Source: Siphonodentalium dalli (lineage: Eukaryota > Mollusca > Scaphopoda > Gadilida > Siphonodentaliidae). Taken from it: DNA of 64,000 nucleotides. The stretch spans positions 260,749,863-260,813,862 of the forward strand of contig CP136064.1 of NCBI GenBank assembly GCA_032622095.1. The letters run 5' to 3'. Of this stretch, positions 1 through 11,284 are shown piece after piece. The notes beneath the pieces were generated by a model. That model had not been told where the DNA came from, ran no database searches, and saw only the letters and a program-made list of their open reading frames with translations. Made by a program: the position numbers and the translations under genes. Position 1 is the stretch's first letter. Each line of letters opens with the position of its first letter.

Positions 1-286
1 TCGCAATAAACATCAAACTAATTACCCAGGAAAAATGCCATAATTGTATGCGATGCAAAGCAAAATCGCTCAAAGTCACTTAAAACGTGAACTTTCGAGT
101 GAGGACCTTCATCTACAGTGAAGTACATTATTAAGGAGTAGATAATAAGTAAGATATATATTCCCCGCGTTATTTTGTCGACTTTATAATGTTCCCTGTC
201 AAAACTTAAAAAAGTTCCAAGGTTTTGTACTGGTGGAATATGATCTCTACAGGCGTTAGCAAGAGTACAGATTCATGGCATGATCT
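1..286. mobile_element. Family I element, right part (runs off the window)
   Basis: Matches 43697-44411 and 60701-61309: a 'ggaatatgatctctacaggcg' boundary block and the end ATTCATGGCATGATC at 271-285. The left part lies before base 1. No coding capacity is seen. Confidence 0.6.
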
Positions 287-788
287 AGGACCAACCTAGA
301 GTTTTTAAAATTAGGGAGAATTTATTGTGAGAAGTGGACTGTTATCAGGGAGAAATAACAAGTTACACCCCAACACCACCTGTCTATGATCCAATGAGTA
401 TTATGCAACACAAGAACCCAATTATAAAAACATTGTAGTGAGTAAGAACTAGCAAGTATTAAAGCATACTGGTACAGTAATGCCCTAAATAATCGACTCC
501 TTAACCACAGCATAATTATGGGTAATTTTTCAGGATTTAGTCGGAAATATGGCTTGTTATCATTCATTGGAAAGCTCTCACTGAGAGCTTTCCGATGAAT
601 GGCAACAAGCCATATTTCCGACTAAATCTTGAAAAATTACCCATAATTCTACTGTGGTTAAGGAGTCGATTATTTAGGGCATTACTGTATATGAGAGAGA
701 AGTGACTTCTCCCTGAGACAAACATTGGGAGAAGTGGCACATTTTAGGGAGAAGATGTCTCCCAAGTTGTCCTCTAGACTGATCCTTC
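287..788 (-). mobile_element. Family G (hAT-like) copy, decayed, with a family A insertion
   Basis: The left end GGACCAACCTAGAG (288-301) and the right end CTAGACTGATCC (774-785, inverted) are worn versions of the CAGGGACCAG...CTAGAG terminus seen intact at 24484. The interior has 'gagaagtggactgttatcag' (331-350), the same unit that is amplified at 24951-26795. A family A copy splits it at a TA. Confidence 0.55.
475..687. mobile_element. Family A fold-back MITE, full length (213 bp)
   Basis: Starts CAGTAATGCCCTAAATAATC and ends with its reverse complement, flanked by TA (473-474 and 688-689). The whole element is a palindrome with its apex at GAAAGCTCTC/GAGAGCTTTC. CAGT ends and a TA duplication fit Tc1/mariner-type mobilisation. 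It sits inside family G. Confidence 0.85.
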
Positions 789-826
789 CAGTCAGTTTCA
801 TCTCAGCTATAGGGCCTAGAAATTTT

Positions 827-936
827 TCAGGATTTAGTCGGAAATAAGGCAACAAGCCATATTTCCGACTAAATCCTGAAAAGTTACCAATAATTCTGCT
901 GCGGTTAAGGAGTTGATTATCTAGGGTATTATACTG
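827..936. mobile_element. Family A, truncated at the outer left arm
   Basis: Keeps the inner palindrome from ATTTTTCAGGATTTAGTC to the right terminus ATACTG followed by TA. The left outer 60 bases and the apex sequence are missing. Confidence 0.7.
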
Positions 937-1356
937 TACCATGTTCTGCAATCAAATGCTTAATACTGCTGAGTTTGCCAGCAGAAACAAACAAATGAGA
1001 TGAGATTAATTTGGTGGGGGCTCTTTGAAAATGAGAGAACTAAAAACTCAACTCTCGAGAGTTCATCTCACAAAGCCTCGGGCTGAGATTTGAATTTTTA
1101 TATGAAAGAGAGAGAGAAAATCATTTATTAACGTGACTTGTGCAATTCATTAATCATCAATATATATAAATTGCAATTACAAATAGCAGTCGGCACATAG
1201 GGCCTGTATGTCACGCCTAATAGTATATAAGTATAACAGAATAATGAATAACAGAGCTGGACAGCAAGAAAATCTATTTTTTGAAGAGTTAATGGTTTGC
1301 TTGTGAGCTCGATAGGGATAGCTCTGTTAATGTTAAGATGCCATGAATCTCTATAC

Positions 1357-1608
1357 CAGTGTTCGCGCTGGATCGAAACAAAATTTAGCCAAAAGTTTAG
1401 CCAAATGAAAACTTTATTAGCCAAATGAAAAAAAATTTAGCCAAATTTATTTTGGCCAAATTAAAAAAAAACTACTGGTATAGCCAAAAATTCATGCTTC
1501 CAGTCTCTATTTGGGGTCAAAAAAAGTTTAGCCAAATGAAATTTTTATTAGCCAAATTCGAAAAAGATTAGCCATTGGCTAATTTGGCTACCGACAGCGC
1601 GAACACTG
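1357..1608. mobile_element. Family J non-autonomous hAT-like element (252 bp)
   Basis: Perfect 14-bp terminal inverted repeats, CAGTGTTCGCGCTG and CAGCGCGAACACTG, are flanked by a perfect 8-bp target duplication CTCTATAC (1349-1356 and 1609-1616). The interior is built from repeated 'ttagccaaatgaaa' words. The 8-bp duplication and CAG-start TIR fit the hAT superfamily. It sits in the end of a family I copy. Confidence 0.8.
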
Positions 1609-1617
1609 CTCTATACT

Positions 1618-1842
1618 AGCTCTGTTAATGTTAAGATGCCATGAATCTCTATACTAGCTACGCCCCATATATATAGATCATATTCCACCCGTTCAAAACA
1701 TGGGAACGTTTTGATCTGAACTGTACTGATGAGGGAGTTTATAACAATAAACGGACAATGCACATGCCATGCAGGGAAAAATCCTATGTTTCAACGCGTG
1801 GCATATGATCTCTACAGGAGTAGAGATTAATTTCAATGATCT
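1618..1842. mobile_element. Family I copy, internally reduced
   Basis: Begins GATGCCATGAATCTCTATAC, continues through 'agatcatattccacccgttc', and ends near 'gatctctacaggagtagag'. About 36 bases of its left end (GCTCTGTTAATG... to CTATAC) are repeated at 1321-1356, just before family J. Confidence 0.55.
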
Positions 1843-1963
1843 AAAAGCTGGTCACCAAGGAAACAGAATGCAGGATTATCTTTTTGCTGATCCAAGTTCG
1901 AGTCGCTGCATACAGATAAGCTTGGCAGCTGAATGATCGCAATCCTAGCAGGTCTGCCAAGGC

Positions 1964-2565
1964 CAGGGACCAGTCTAGAGGGTGACTTGGGAGACAGGGA
2001 CCAGCCTAGAGGGCAACTTTGGAGACAGAGACCAGCCTCGAGGGCAACTTGGGAGACAGGGACCAGCCTGGAGGGCGACTTGGGAGACAGGGACCAGCCT
2101 AGAGGTGGACTTGGGAGACAGGGATCAGCCTAGAGGGTGACTTGGGAGACAGGGACCAGCCTGGAGGGCGACTTGGGAGACAGGGACCAGCCTAGAGGGC
2201 AACTTGGGAGACAGGAACCAGCCTAGAGGGTGACTTGGGAGACAAGGACCAGCCTAGATGGTGACTTGGGAGACAGGGACCAGCCTAGAGGGCAACTTGG
2301 GAGACAGGGACCAGCCTAGAGGGCGACTTGGGAGACAGGGACCATCCTGGAGGGCGACATGGGAGACAGGGACCAGTCTAGAGGGTGACTTGGGAGACAG
2401 GGACCAGCCTAGAGGGCAACTTGGGAGACAGGGACCAGCCTAGAGGGCAACTTGGAGACAGGGACCAGCCTAGAGGGCAACTTGGAAGATAATATGTTCT
2501 CCTTAAATTATGCCACTTCTCCCTATTTTTGTCACAGGGTGAAGTGACCTCTCTCATATACCATT
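1964..2565 (+). mobile_element. Family G left end amplified into a 31-bp minisatellite
   Basis: The array starts exactly at the element terminus CAGGGACCAGTCTAGAGG. It repeats a 31-bp unit (GGGAGACAGGGACCAGCC plus TAGAGGGCGACTT) about 17 times to 2490. It then passes into unique family G interior, 'ccacttctccctatttttgtc', shared with 24530-24556. No right terminus is present. Open frames here are artefacts. Confidence 0.75.
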
Positions 2566-2940
2566 ATGCATATGTCCCAACTCCCAACATATCTAAAGCA
2601 TATTCACTGATTAAAATGGTGGTTTAAAAGGCTTTGAATTCTTTGGATCTTCATTTTTCTGGATGATTCATTGTTGGTGATATTTTGGGAGACTATATTT
2701 AGAAATAATCGGCATCTGTCGATATATTTGAACATTCATGTATCCAGAAATAGTTTCTGTGCATTCATATCGATCAACATATACATGTATATAGACTTCT
2801 ACCTCTTATTATAGCATCTGGATTTAACTTCAATAAAGATGATTTTCTGTTGCTGTCAGAGTGTCTCTTCCAGCAGAAATAAATGTGGCTGTTCTATGTT
2901 TTCACAAATGCTGTATGAATATGAAAGTACCAATATTTAA

Positions 2941-3115
2941 CCCGTTCTTTACAAAATAGTTTCTCCCATCAGATACATGTATAACAGTACACATTTGAGT
3001 GGTCTATTATTCATCTCGAGGGACGTTTTAGGAAATATAAGCAGATGACCGACAGATGAAAAGATAATACAAATGCAGGATTCCTATTCATTGCTGGGAA
3101 ATGGTCAGAAAATAG
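2941..3115 (+). mobile_element. Family O element, right end lost
   Basis: TTAA (2937-2940) is followed by CCCGTTCTTTAC..., then 'ggtctattattcatctcgag', 'cagatgaaaagataatacaa' and 'tattcattgctgggaaatgg'. The same blocks occur at 50116-50369 and 23072-23605. Here the part that became a G-rich array at 23 kb is unexpanded. Confidence 0.6.
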
Positions 3116-3853
3116 AGAGGTATAGATTGGCCTAAAAAAATCTCCCCTCAGGTATAAAAATCTAGAATTCGCTGTGCCTGAGGTGGGCAAAATATTATCC
3201 AGTAATCAGACAGCTATGTTCTATTTCCAAACGAAGTCCATGCAACATAACACCGAGATGTTACATATTACATGCCATATTACAGTCAGCTTTAAACAAG
3301 TCCACAACTCGTACATAAATATTCACCCTCAGTGCTATGATATTTCTTGATGGGCAAAGTCCTATCTGACTCAATTTAGCGCAGGTTTTTCCAACAAAAA
3401 TGGCAAACTCGATCGCTCCAAATTAATATGTCCTATGTGCTTTGAGAACAATTCCCTCACTAAATACTTAATGACAGAACGGAGATTTAGAAATTAGAGC
3501 GGTAGGTCTTATTGACGATTTTTGCATAAACGTCGGCAAAATGGCAGCCAATTAGAACTCGTGTTTGATGTGACTGACGTTTGCCATACGCTTGTTGTTG
3601 TACATGTGTGTTTAGACATTTGTGTTGATAAAATAACCAGAGAATTAAAGCACTACATTACGTGAAATAGTTATTGGGAATTTCCAACTTAATGAACGAA
3701 ATTACACAAACTTTGTTATATAATTTTTGTGCTTAATCAGGGCAATGTGTGGCTGTGTTCGTCTAAAATATATGTTGATATCGCTGAAGTAAACTGTCAC
3801 CTGTGGCAGCGGTCTCATCAAGAAAGATAAACCCTGCAGTTTGCTAGATTACA
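3116..3853. other. No gene seen
   Basis: AT-rich sequence with no reading frame over 60 codons and no repeat matched elsewhere in the window. Confidence 0.5.
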
Positions 3854-3855
3854 TA

Positions 3856-4068
3856 CAGTAATGCTCTAAATAATCGACTCCTTAACCACAGCAGAATTAT
3901 GGGTAACTTTTCAGGATTTAGTCGGAAATATGGCTTGTTGCAATTCATCGGAAAGCTCTCACTGAGAGCTTTCCGAAGAATGGCAACAAGCCATATTTCC
4001 GACCAAATCCTGAAAAGTGACCCATAATTCTGCTGTGGCTAAGGAGTCAATTATATAGGGCATTACAG
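3856..4068. mobile_element. Family A, full length (213 bp)
   Basis: TA on both sides (3854-3855, 4069-4070). Intact apex CTCTCACTGAGAG. The left arm has GCTCTAAATAATCGACTCC; the right has diverged to GGAGTCAATTATATAGGGC. Confidence 0.85.
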
Positions 4069-4529
4069 TACCTGCTGAAAGTCAGTACTATGAAATATAT
4101 CTCTATTATAAAGACACCAGGCTTGCCCAGCTTACCAAGTCAACCCGCATGGTTAGCGGAGTCAGTTCACCCCATATAAACACCCACAAGTGTGAGGATT
4201 AAAATTAGCCTGTTGTTAGCATGGAATCGCAATGATAAGATAATGCCATGAAGTGCACTAGATGACATATTGAAGTATGTTCCTACATAGAAGTGAAGCA
4301 CTCCTTTTATAAAGGCTGCATAGAATCAGTATTGATGGATTTTTAACATGAAATAGATCCTTCTAGACACTTAATGATGAGCCTGATATGTTGTGGTTAC
4401 GGCTTATAGCAATATGATATGGATTAAATCTACCTTTGATTTAGTAACTATCTTAACCAAGATTAAGACAATTGAATTATTCCCTTTTTTGTCTCATCTT
4501 CTGGGGAGTGGATTGATTTTAAAAATTAT

Positions 4530-4716
4530 GTGCCAGTGCATTCTCTTATACATGTACATGGAGCCTCAAATATACAAAGAGAATTCACTGCCTTACAAAG
4601 TCAAAGTAAATGTTGTTTGGCAAGTGTGGTCTTTTATATATGTGAGGCTCTCTATGGGAGATGCGCATAGGCACAGGGTTTTCAACAAATGTCAGGAAGC
4701 TCCAGTCATCTAAGGG
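4530..4716. mobile_element. Family B2 (piggyBac-like) copy, strongly decayed
   Basis: Shows the worn hairpin 'tgccagtgcattctcttata', then 'ggcacagggttttcaacaaa', and the B2 right end GGAAGCTCCAGTCATCTAAGGG. The left TIR is not recognisable. Confidence 0.5.
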
Positions 4717-4940
4717 TGAACTTGATATCTTCCACAACTTGACACAACGCTCACAATGCTCAAAGTTGCATATTCCTAGCAATAGACCATTGCAATGGCA
4801 TGATCCACTGTCTGCATTAAATAAATGTTGCCGACTAAATTAGTAATAGACAGATCAAAGGGCAATAATTTAATGAAGACAACTAATAGTAAACTAATAT
4901 GTTAAGACGTGTGTCTGCACATCTGACCCAGATCAACCTA

Positions 4941-5069
4941 CAGTAACGCCATAAATAATCGACTCCTTAACCACAGCAGAATAATGGGTAATTTTTCAGG
5001 ACTTAGTCGGAAATATGGCTTGTTGCCATTCATCAGAAAGCTCTCAGATTATTTAGGGCATAGCTGCAG
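4941..5069. mobile_element. Family A, right arm mostly deleted
   Basis: The left arm is complete to GAAAGCTCTCAG. It then jumps straight to ATTATTTAGGGCATAGCTGCAG near the right terminus. The deletion begins at the hairpin apex. Confidence 0.75.
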
Positions 5070-5086
5070 TTCCAGGGAAAACTTCC

Positions 5087-5172
5087 CAGAAAAGACTGGA
5101 TATAGTGTGATATTTGCAAAATGAGGTCCCCTGAGGGTGAATTTAGTAACACTATCCTGCACAGCATTGCTG
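5087..5172. mobile_element. Family C fragment, one end
   Basis: GACTGGATATAGTGTG, AATGAGGTCCCCTGAGGGTG and AATTTAGTAACACTATCC match the outer palindromic end of family C. The other half is missing. Confidence 0.6.
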
Positions 5173-5239
5173 GTACATGTATCAGGATTTTAATATAACT
5201 CAAAACCATGAAACTGATTCAACTTGAGATTTGATTTAA

Positions 5240-5464
5240 CCCTTTGAGTGCCAGGTCTGATTTTTGTATCGACCCATATACCCTGTGCCAATGCATTCTC
5301 TTATATATGCGAGTCGACCATAGGTCGCCTCGCATATATAAGAGAATGCATTGGCCTAACCCAACAAAATAAAATTCAAAAATAACCAAAAAAATCATTT
5401 TTTTTATGGCACTCTACAGACCATAACTTAGGGCCGATGAGATCGGCCCCTGGCACTAAAAGGG
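5240..5464 (+). mobile_element. Family B1 piggyBac-like MITE (225 bp)
   Basis: TTAA on both sides (5236-5239, 5465-5468). Ends CCCTTTGAGTGCCAGG and CCTGGCACTAAAAGGG. It carries the shared hairpin CCAATGCATTCTCTTATA...GTCGACC-ATA-GGTCG... and, near the right end, AGGGCCGATGAGATCGGCCC. TTAA duplication and CCC-start TIRs fit piggyBac. Confidence 0.8.
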
Positions 5465-5831
5465 TTAAACCAAAATGAAGGATACGAAGATTTCTAGTCT
5501 TGATACTAGTACACTCAGGAAATATACATGTATGTCTGTGGAATTAATAGTCCGTGGGCGACAGTGAGGGCAGTGCCATCAGAACAGACTGATCAACCAA
5601 CAAGACAAGCCTATCGAATTACATCTAAGACAGCAACAAATGGCTTCATGTCAATTTGTCAAAGCAGCTCCAGTAATGTGGTAACTAATATAGACTTAAT
5701 TACATGTAAAAGGTCACCTAACCCCACCTCATGTTTGATGACACTAAAAGGTCACTTAACCCCACCTCATGTTTCATGACCCTTGCATGACATGAGGTAA
5801 AATTCCATGAGTTGTACTCTTGTGTATATTA

Positions 5832-6044
5832 CAGTAATGCCCTAAGTAATCGACCCCTTAACCACAGCAGAATTATGGGTAATTTTTCAGGATTTAGTTG
5901 GAAATATGGCTTGTTGCCATTCATCGGAAAGCTCTCCCCGAGAGCTTTCCGATGAATGGCAAAAAGCCATATTTCCGACTAAATCCTGAAAAGTTACCCA
6001 TAATTCTGCTGTGGTTAAGGAGTCAATTACTTAGGGCATTACTG
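5832..6044. mobile_element. Family A, full length (213 bp)
   Basis: TA flanks. Both arms carry the variant AAGTAAT / ATTACTT instead of the commoner AAATAAT / ATTATTT, so the two arms changed together. Confidence 0.85.
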
Positions 6045-6225
6045 TATAAGGGCATAATAAAGTGGTTTATTCCTGCAAAATATCGGAATTGAAATGGAAT
6101 TTTGCCCTGATGGAAAATGCTCTTGTGCCTGAAGTTTCTGTTAGAAAAATATCCCGTAAAAATGTCCTGAAAGGTTGTACATGTATGTATTATACTAGTA
6201 TCAGAAGAAAATTTTAATAAAATCA

Positions 6226-8345
6226 ATATTAAATGAAAGTGTCAATGACACTGTAGCTCAACTTGGAAAGGGAATAATTTAATGTATTACAGTCAATGGA
6301 GCGATTAGGAATGTGGAAAGTTGAATGTCTAATACTAGTTAAAAGACATGAAGAGAAAAGTAAAATCCAAGATGGCTGCTGGTGGCCATGTTTTCGGCCG
6401 AATGACCCCAAAATGAGTCGACCCATCTACATGTCATCGTTAAAGGTACGACCTGCAGCCCATGCAAAAGAATTTAGTCATACAAAGAGTAAAATCCAAG
6501 ATGGCTGCTGGCGGCCATCTTTTTTGCCGAATGACCCCAAAATTACTCGTTCCCATCTACATGTCATTATTAATATTCATGACAAATTTTATGATGATCA
6601 GATTAAAGGTACAACCTGTAGCCCGTGCTAAAGGATTTAGTCATACAAAGAGTAAAATCCAAGATGGCAGCTGGCGACCATGTTTTTTGGCCGATTGACC
6701 CCAAAATTACTCGTTCCCATCTACATGTCATTGTTAACATCCATGACAAATTTTATGATGATCAGACTAAAGGTACGACCTGTAGCCCGTGCTAAAGAAT
6801 TTAGTCATACAAAGAGTAAAATCCAAGATGGCTGTTGGCGGCCATGTTTTTTGGCCAAATAACCCCAAAATTACTCGTTCCCATCTACATGTCATTGTTA
6901 ACATCCATGACAAAATTTATGACGATCAGAATAAAGGTACGACCTGTAGCCCGTGCTAAAGGATTTAGTCATACAAAGAGTAAAATCCAAGATGGCTGCT
7001 GGCGGCCATGTTTTTGGGCCGAATGACCCCAAAATGACTCGTTCCCATCTACATGTCAATATTATCATCCATGACAAATTTCATGATGATCAGACGAACA
7101 GTGCGACCTGTGGCCCGTGCTAATGGATTGAATTTTGAAAACAAAGATGGCCACTGGCGGCCATGTTTTTTGTCTGAATGACCCCAAAATGACTCGTTCC
7201 CATTTACATTCCAATTTCAACAGCCATGAAAATTTTTATGATGATCAGACTAAAGGTACGACCTGTAGCCCCTGCTAAAGGATTTAGTCATACAAAGAGT
7301 AAAATCCAAGATGGCTGCTGGCGGCCATGTTTTTTGGCCGATTGACCCCAAGATTACTCGTTCCCCTCTACATGTCATTGTTAACATTCTTGACAAATTT
7401 TATTATGATCAGACTAAAAGTAGGACCTGTAGCCCGTGCTAAAGGATTTAGTCATGCAAAGAGTAAAATCCAAGACGATGCTGGCGGCCATGTTTTTTGG
7501 TCCGAATGACTCCAAAATGACTCGTTCCAATCTACATGTCATTGTTAACATCCATGACAAATTTTATGATGATCAGACTAAAGGTACGACCTGTAGCCCG
7601 TGCTAAAGGATTTAGTCATACAAAGAGTAAAATCCAAGATGGCTGCTGGCGGCCATGTTTTTGGGCCGAATGACCCCAAAATGACTCGTTCCCATCTACA
7701 TGTCAATATTAACATCCATGACAAATTTCATGATGATCAGACGAACAGTGCGACCTGTGGCCCGTGCTAATGGATTGAATTTTGAAAACAAAGATGGCCA
7801 CTGGCGGCCATGTTTTTTGTCCGAATGACCCCAAAATGACTCGTTCCCATCTACATTCCAATTTCAACAGCCATGACAAATTTCATGATTATCAGACTAA
7901 AGGTACGACCTGTAGCCCGTGCTAAAGGATTTAGTCATACAAAGAGTAAAATCCAAGATGGCTGCTGGCGGCCATGTTTTTTGCCCGAATAACCCAAAAA
8001 TGACTCGTTCCCATCTACATGTCATTGTTAACATCCATGACAAATTTCATGACGATCAGACGAACAGTACGGCCTGTAGCCCGTGCTAATGGATTGAATT
8101 TTGAAATCTAAGATGGCCGCTGGCGGCCATGTTTTTTTTCCGTATGACCCCAAAATGAATCATTCCGGTACAAATGTTGATGTCAACAGCTATGACAAAT
8201 TTCATAATGATCCGATCAAAGGTACAACCTGTAGCCTCTATTGTTGACGCCTTACGTACACACGTACACACGCACACACGGACGACGGACGACAAAGCCA
8301 TGGCAATAGCTCAAACTTTACAAAGTAAAGTTGAGCTAATAATGG
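6226..8345 (+). repeat. Family D mollusc-type repeat with a satellite-like core of 162-bp units
   Basis: Opens 'gacactgtagctcaacttgg' and closes 'agctcaaactttac...gtaaagttgagctaa', so its ends are loosely inverted. Between about 6340 and 8230 there are about 12 units of roughly 162 bp, each with 'aagatggctgctggcggcca', 'tgactcgttcccatctacat' and 'ctgtagcccgtgctaaagga'. Units at about 7140, 7790 and 8105 form a second type (GATTGAATTTTGAAA before AAGATGGC). The tail 'acgtacacacgcacacacgg' is typical of related repeats at 20060 and 35090. Short frames in it are not genes. Confidence 0.75.
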
Positions 8346-8460
8346 AGGTGATTCCTGTTGTTTTCGATCTTTTTTATTATTTTATAACCCGGAAACTATA
8401 TAAAACTTGTTGGGAAGAGATAGATTTTAAGATATCTTTAAATGTCAGGCCAGTGGAAAC

Positions 8461-9219
8461 TCATCAATATCTACATACAACAGGGCATACAATATCTACA
8501 TACAACAGGGCATACAATATATACATACAACAGGGCATACAATATCTACATACAACAGGGCATACAATATCTACATACAACAGGGCATACAATATCTACA
8601 TACAACAGGGCATACAATATCTACACACAACAGGGCATACAATATCTACATACAACAGGGCATACAATATCTACACACAACAGGGCATACAATATCTACA
8701 TACAACAGGGCATACAATATCTACATACAACAGGGCATACAATATCTACATACAACAGGGCATACAATATCTACATACAACAAGGCATACAATATCTACA
8801 TACAACAGGGCATACAATATCTACATACAACAAGGCATACAATATCTACATACAACAGGGCATACAATATCTACATACAACAGGGCATACAATATCTACA
8901 CACAACAGGGCATACAATATCTACATACAACAGGGCATACAATATCTACACACAACAGGGCATACAATATCTACATACAACAGGGCATACAATATCTACA
9001 TACAACAAGGCATACAATATCTACATACAACAGGGCATACAATATCTACATACAACAGGGCATACAATATCTATATACAACAGGGCATACAATATCTACA
9101 TACAACAGGGCATACAATATCTACATACAACAGGGCATACAATATCTACATACAACAGGGCATACAATATCTACATACAACAGGGCATACAATATCTACA
9201 TACAATAGGGCATACAATG
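8461..9219. repeat. 25-bp minisatellite, about 30 units
   Basis: Unit GGGCATACAATATCTACATA + CAACA, with rare CACACAACA, CAACAAGG and CTATATAC variants. Because 25 is not a multiple of 3 and the unit lacks stops on the plus strand, all three plus frames stay open. This explains the apparent 344- and 266-codon frames. Confidence 0.9.
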
Positions 9220-9351
9220 GTTTAGTGGGCATGACAATGTAAAATGTGCTGAAGACCAAAATGGCTGTCAGTGGTAAAGTTATGCCACATATTGGGACCA
9301 ACCCAACACCAATGTCAAAGTAACAATTGTTTACCAAAGTGACACTGTATG

Positions 9352-9412
9352 TAGATCATGCATGCCATGCATCTTTACTCTAGCTGTGCCCAGAGCTAGA
9401 GATTCATGGCAT
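9352..9412. repeat. Family I mini-copy
   Basis: GATCATGCATGCCATGCATC...CTCTAGCTGTGCCCAGAGCTAG...GATTCATGGCATGATC: the two family I ends back to back with no interior. Confidence 0.5.
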
Positions 9413-9442
9413 GATCAACACAGTATGTTGTCATGCCATTCT

Positions 9443-9897
9443 ATATGAGGCCCCCACCCCCCCTGGAATACAGAATACCACTTAACACAGAGGGTGGAAT
9501 ACGGAATACCTGAGTTAACAGCCATATGTAATACACTGTGAGAATTTTAAGAGAAAGTCAAAATCACACAGCAGTTCAAGGACTAATGATGTCACGGAAA
9601 ATTTATTTTACAGATAAATTTTCTACTATCGTACGAACGCCGGTCATCCCGCAGTGTCCATGTCTAAAATGATCTAAAATGACGATGATCGACGATCTGT
9701 ATGTCAAACTGTGAATTTGTTGTGACAAAAATCGCATTTATATTATTATTATGATCATTTTTTGGAAGGTCTGTGTACGAATACCGGTATTTTTGGAATA
9801 CTGAATACCTCCTAACAGAGGGGCCAGAATACGGCGTACCTCATAACAGGGCATGGAATATGGCGTACGAAAGGGGGGGGGTGGGGGCCTCCTATAT
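9443..9897. mobile_element. Family K inverted-repeat element
   Basis: Ends ATATGAGGCCCCCACCCCCC and, inverted, GGGGGGTGGGGGCCTCCTATAT. Subterminal 'gaatacggaatacc' and 'ggaatactgaatacc' words occur on both sides. Single copy in the window, no coding frame. Confidence 0.5.
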
Positions 9898-10014
9898 GCA
9901 ATGTGTGCATCAAGACATTGTTAATGGCAATTTTATAATGCTGTCCTCGAATTTGGCCACTGCAATAAGCAATGTCATGAGCAACATTTGGAATCTAACA
10001 TGCCACATCATTAA

Positions 10015-10280
10015 CCCTTTGAGTGCCAGGTCCGATTTTTGTATCAACCCATATACCCTGTGCCAATGCATTCTCTTATATATGCGAGTCGACCATAGGT
10101 CGCCTCGCATATATAAGAGAATGCATTGGCCTAACAATTTTTCATCATTTGTTATCACTTTTTTTACAATTTTAATAAAAAAATTTAAATCTAAAAACAA
10201 AAATGTTTTTTATTTTTTTAGGGCCGATTTTACAGACTGTAAATTAGGGCCGATAAGATCGGCCCCTGGCACTGAAAGGG
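10015..10280 (+). mobile_element. Family B1 piggyBac-like MITE (266 bp)
   Basis: TTAA at 10011-10014 and 10281-10284. Ends CCCTTTGAGTGCCAGG / CCTGGCACTGAAAGGG. Complete shared hairpin at about 10060-10130, and TTAGGGCCGATAAGATCGGC near the right end. Confidence 0.85.
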
Positions 10281-10361
10281 TTAAATGCCGTGGGACATTT
10301 TTCCTAATTTCGAGGGCTGTATAATGCCATCTTGTAACTAGAACTTGTATTTAATACATTG

Positions 10362-10565
10362 AGCTAAAATGACATGCAAATGAAGTCTAGTTGTCAAAAT
10401 ATTCATGAATTAAAAAAAGTTCAACAGAGAGAAAACAGAGGCTTCATGGATACATGGATACATGCTAAAATGACATGCAAATGAAGTCTAGTTGTCAAAA
10501 TATTCATGAATTAAAAAAAGTTCAACAGAGAGAAAACAGAGGCTTCATGGATACACATTTTGAGA
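10362..10565 (+). repeat. Tandem duplication, 102-bp period
   Basis: The segment GCTAAAATGACATGCAAATG... to GGCTTCATGGATACA occurs twice almost without change, separated by a short 'tggatacat' slip. Confidence 0.85.
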
Positions 10566-10712
10566 ATATATGGCATGTACATGTGTATTTAAGGAAAACA
10601 CATCAATTGATCTTTCAGTTTCTGTGTTGGCTGGATTGTTTTTCGTGGTCATAGCAAAGTGTTGGAACGTTTCAAAATTAAATCACAAAATCCATGAAAT
10701 GACATCCCTTAA

Positions 10713-11184
10713 CCCTTTGAGTGCCAGGTCTGATTTTTGTATCAACCCATATACCCTGTGCCAATGCATTCTCTTATATATGCGAGGTGACCATAGGTCG
10801 CCTCGCATATATAAGAGAAAGCATTGGCCTAACAATTTTTCATCATTTGTTATTATTTTTTCCATTTATTTGTTATTTTTAGTAATTTTTTCATATATTC
10901 TTTAACTCTTTCAGTGCAAGACTTATTTTGTAGGTTTAGTGCTAGGGAATCTTACATTTTTCATGGGCATCAAAATTATTACTATGAATACTTGGTGATA
11001 GTTTTGAGTTATAACATGCCCCCAAGGTTTTATCCAGTTTGTTTTTAAATTCGCTATAGCATGCTTAAGCATACCCATAAAAAATTCAAATCAAAATTTT
11101 TTAATTTAAAAAAAAATAAATTTAGGGCCGATTTTACAGACCGTGAATTAGGGCCGATGAGATCGGCCCCTGGCACTCAAAGAG
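10713..11184 (+). mobile_element. Family B1, long form (472 bp)
   Basis: TTAA flanks (10709-10712, 11185-11188). Besides the hairpin it keeps an interior of about 200 bp ('ggcatcaaaattattactat', 'gaatacttggtgatagtttt', 'gctatagcatgcttaagcat') also found at 46572-47028. The shorter B1 copies look like internal deletions of this form. Confidence 0.85.
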
Positions 11185-11284
11185 TTAAATTTATAAGGAT
11201 GAAAGCAAGATCTGAAATACTCAAAGATCAAAATGGGACAATGCACGGCTGCGAATAAAATGAAACACAATGGCATGTGGGAAG

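Noticed and set aside
1895-1915. AGTTCGAGTCG resembling a tRNA T loop
   Set aside because: Flanking bases do not form a stem and no cloverleaf could be drawn.
8174-9242. 344- and 266-codon frames rich in YNIYIQQG-like repeats
   Set aside because: Produced by the 25-bp array; the upstream part is family D repeat sequence.
9773-10324. 183-codon plus-strand frame
   Set aside because: It spans the end of element K and a B1 MITE including its hairpin, so it is a chance frame.
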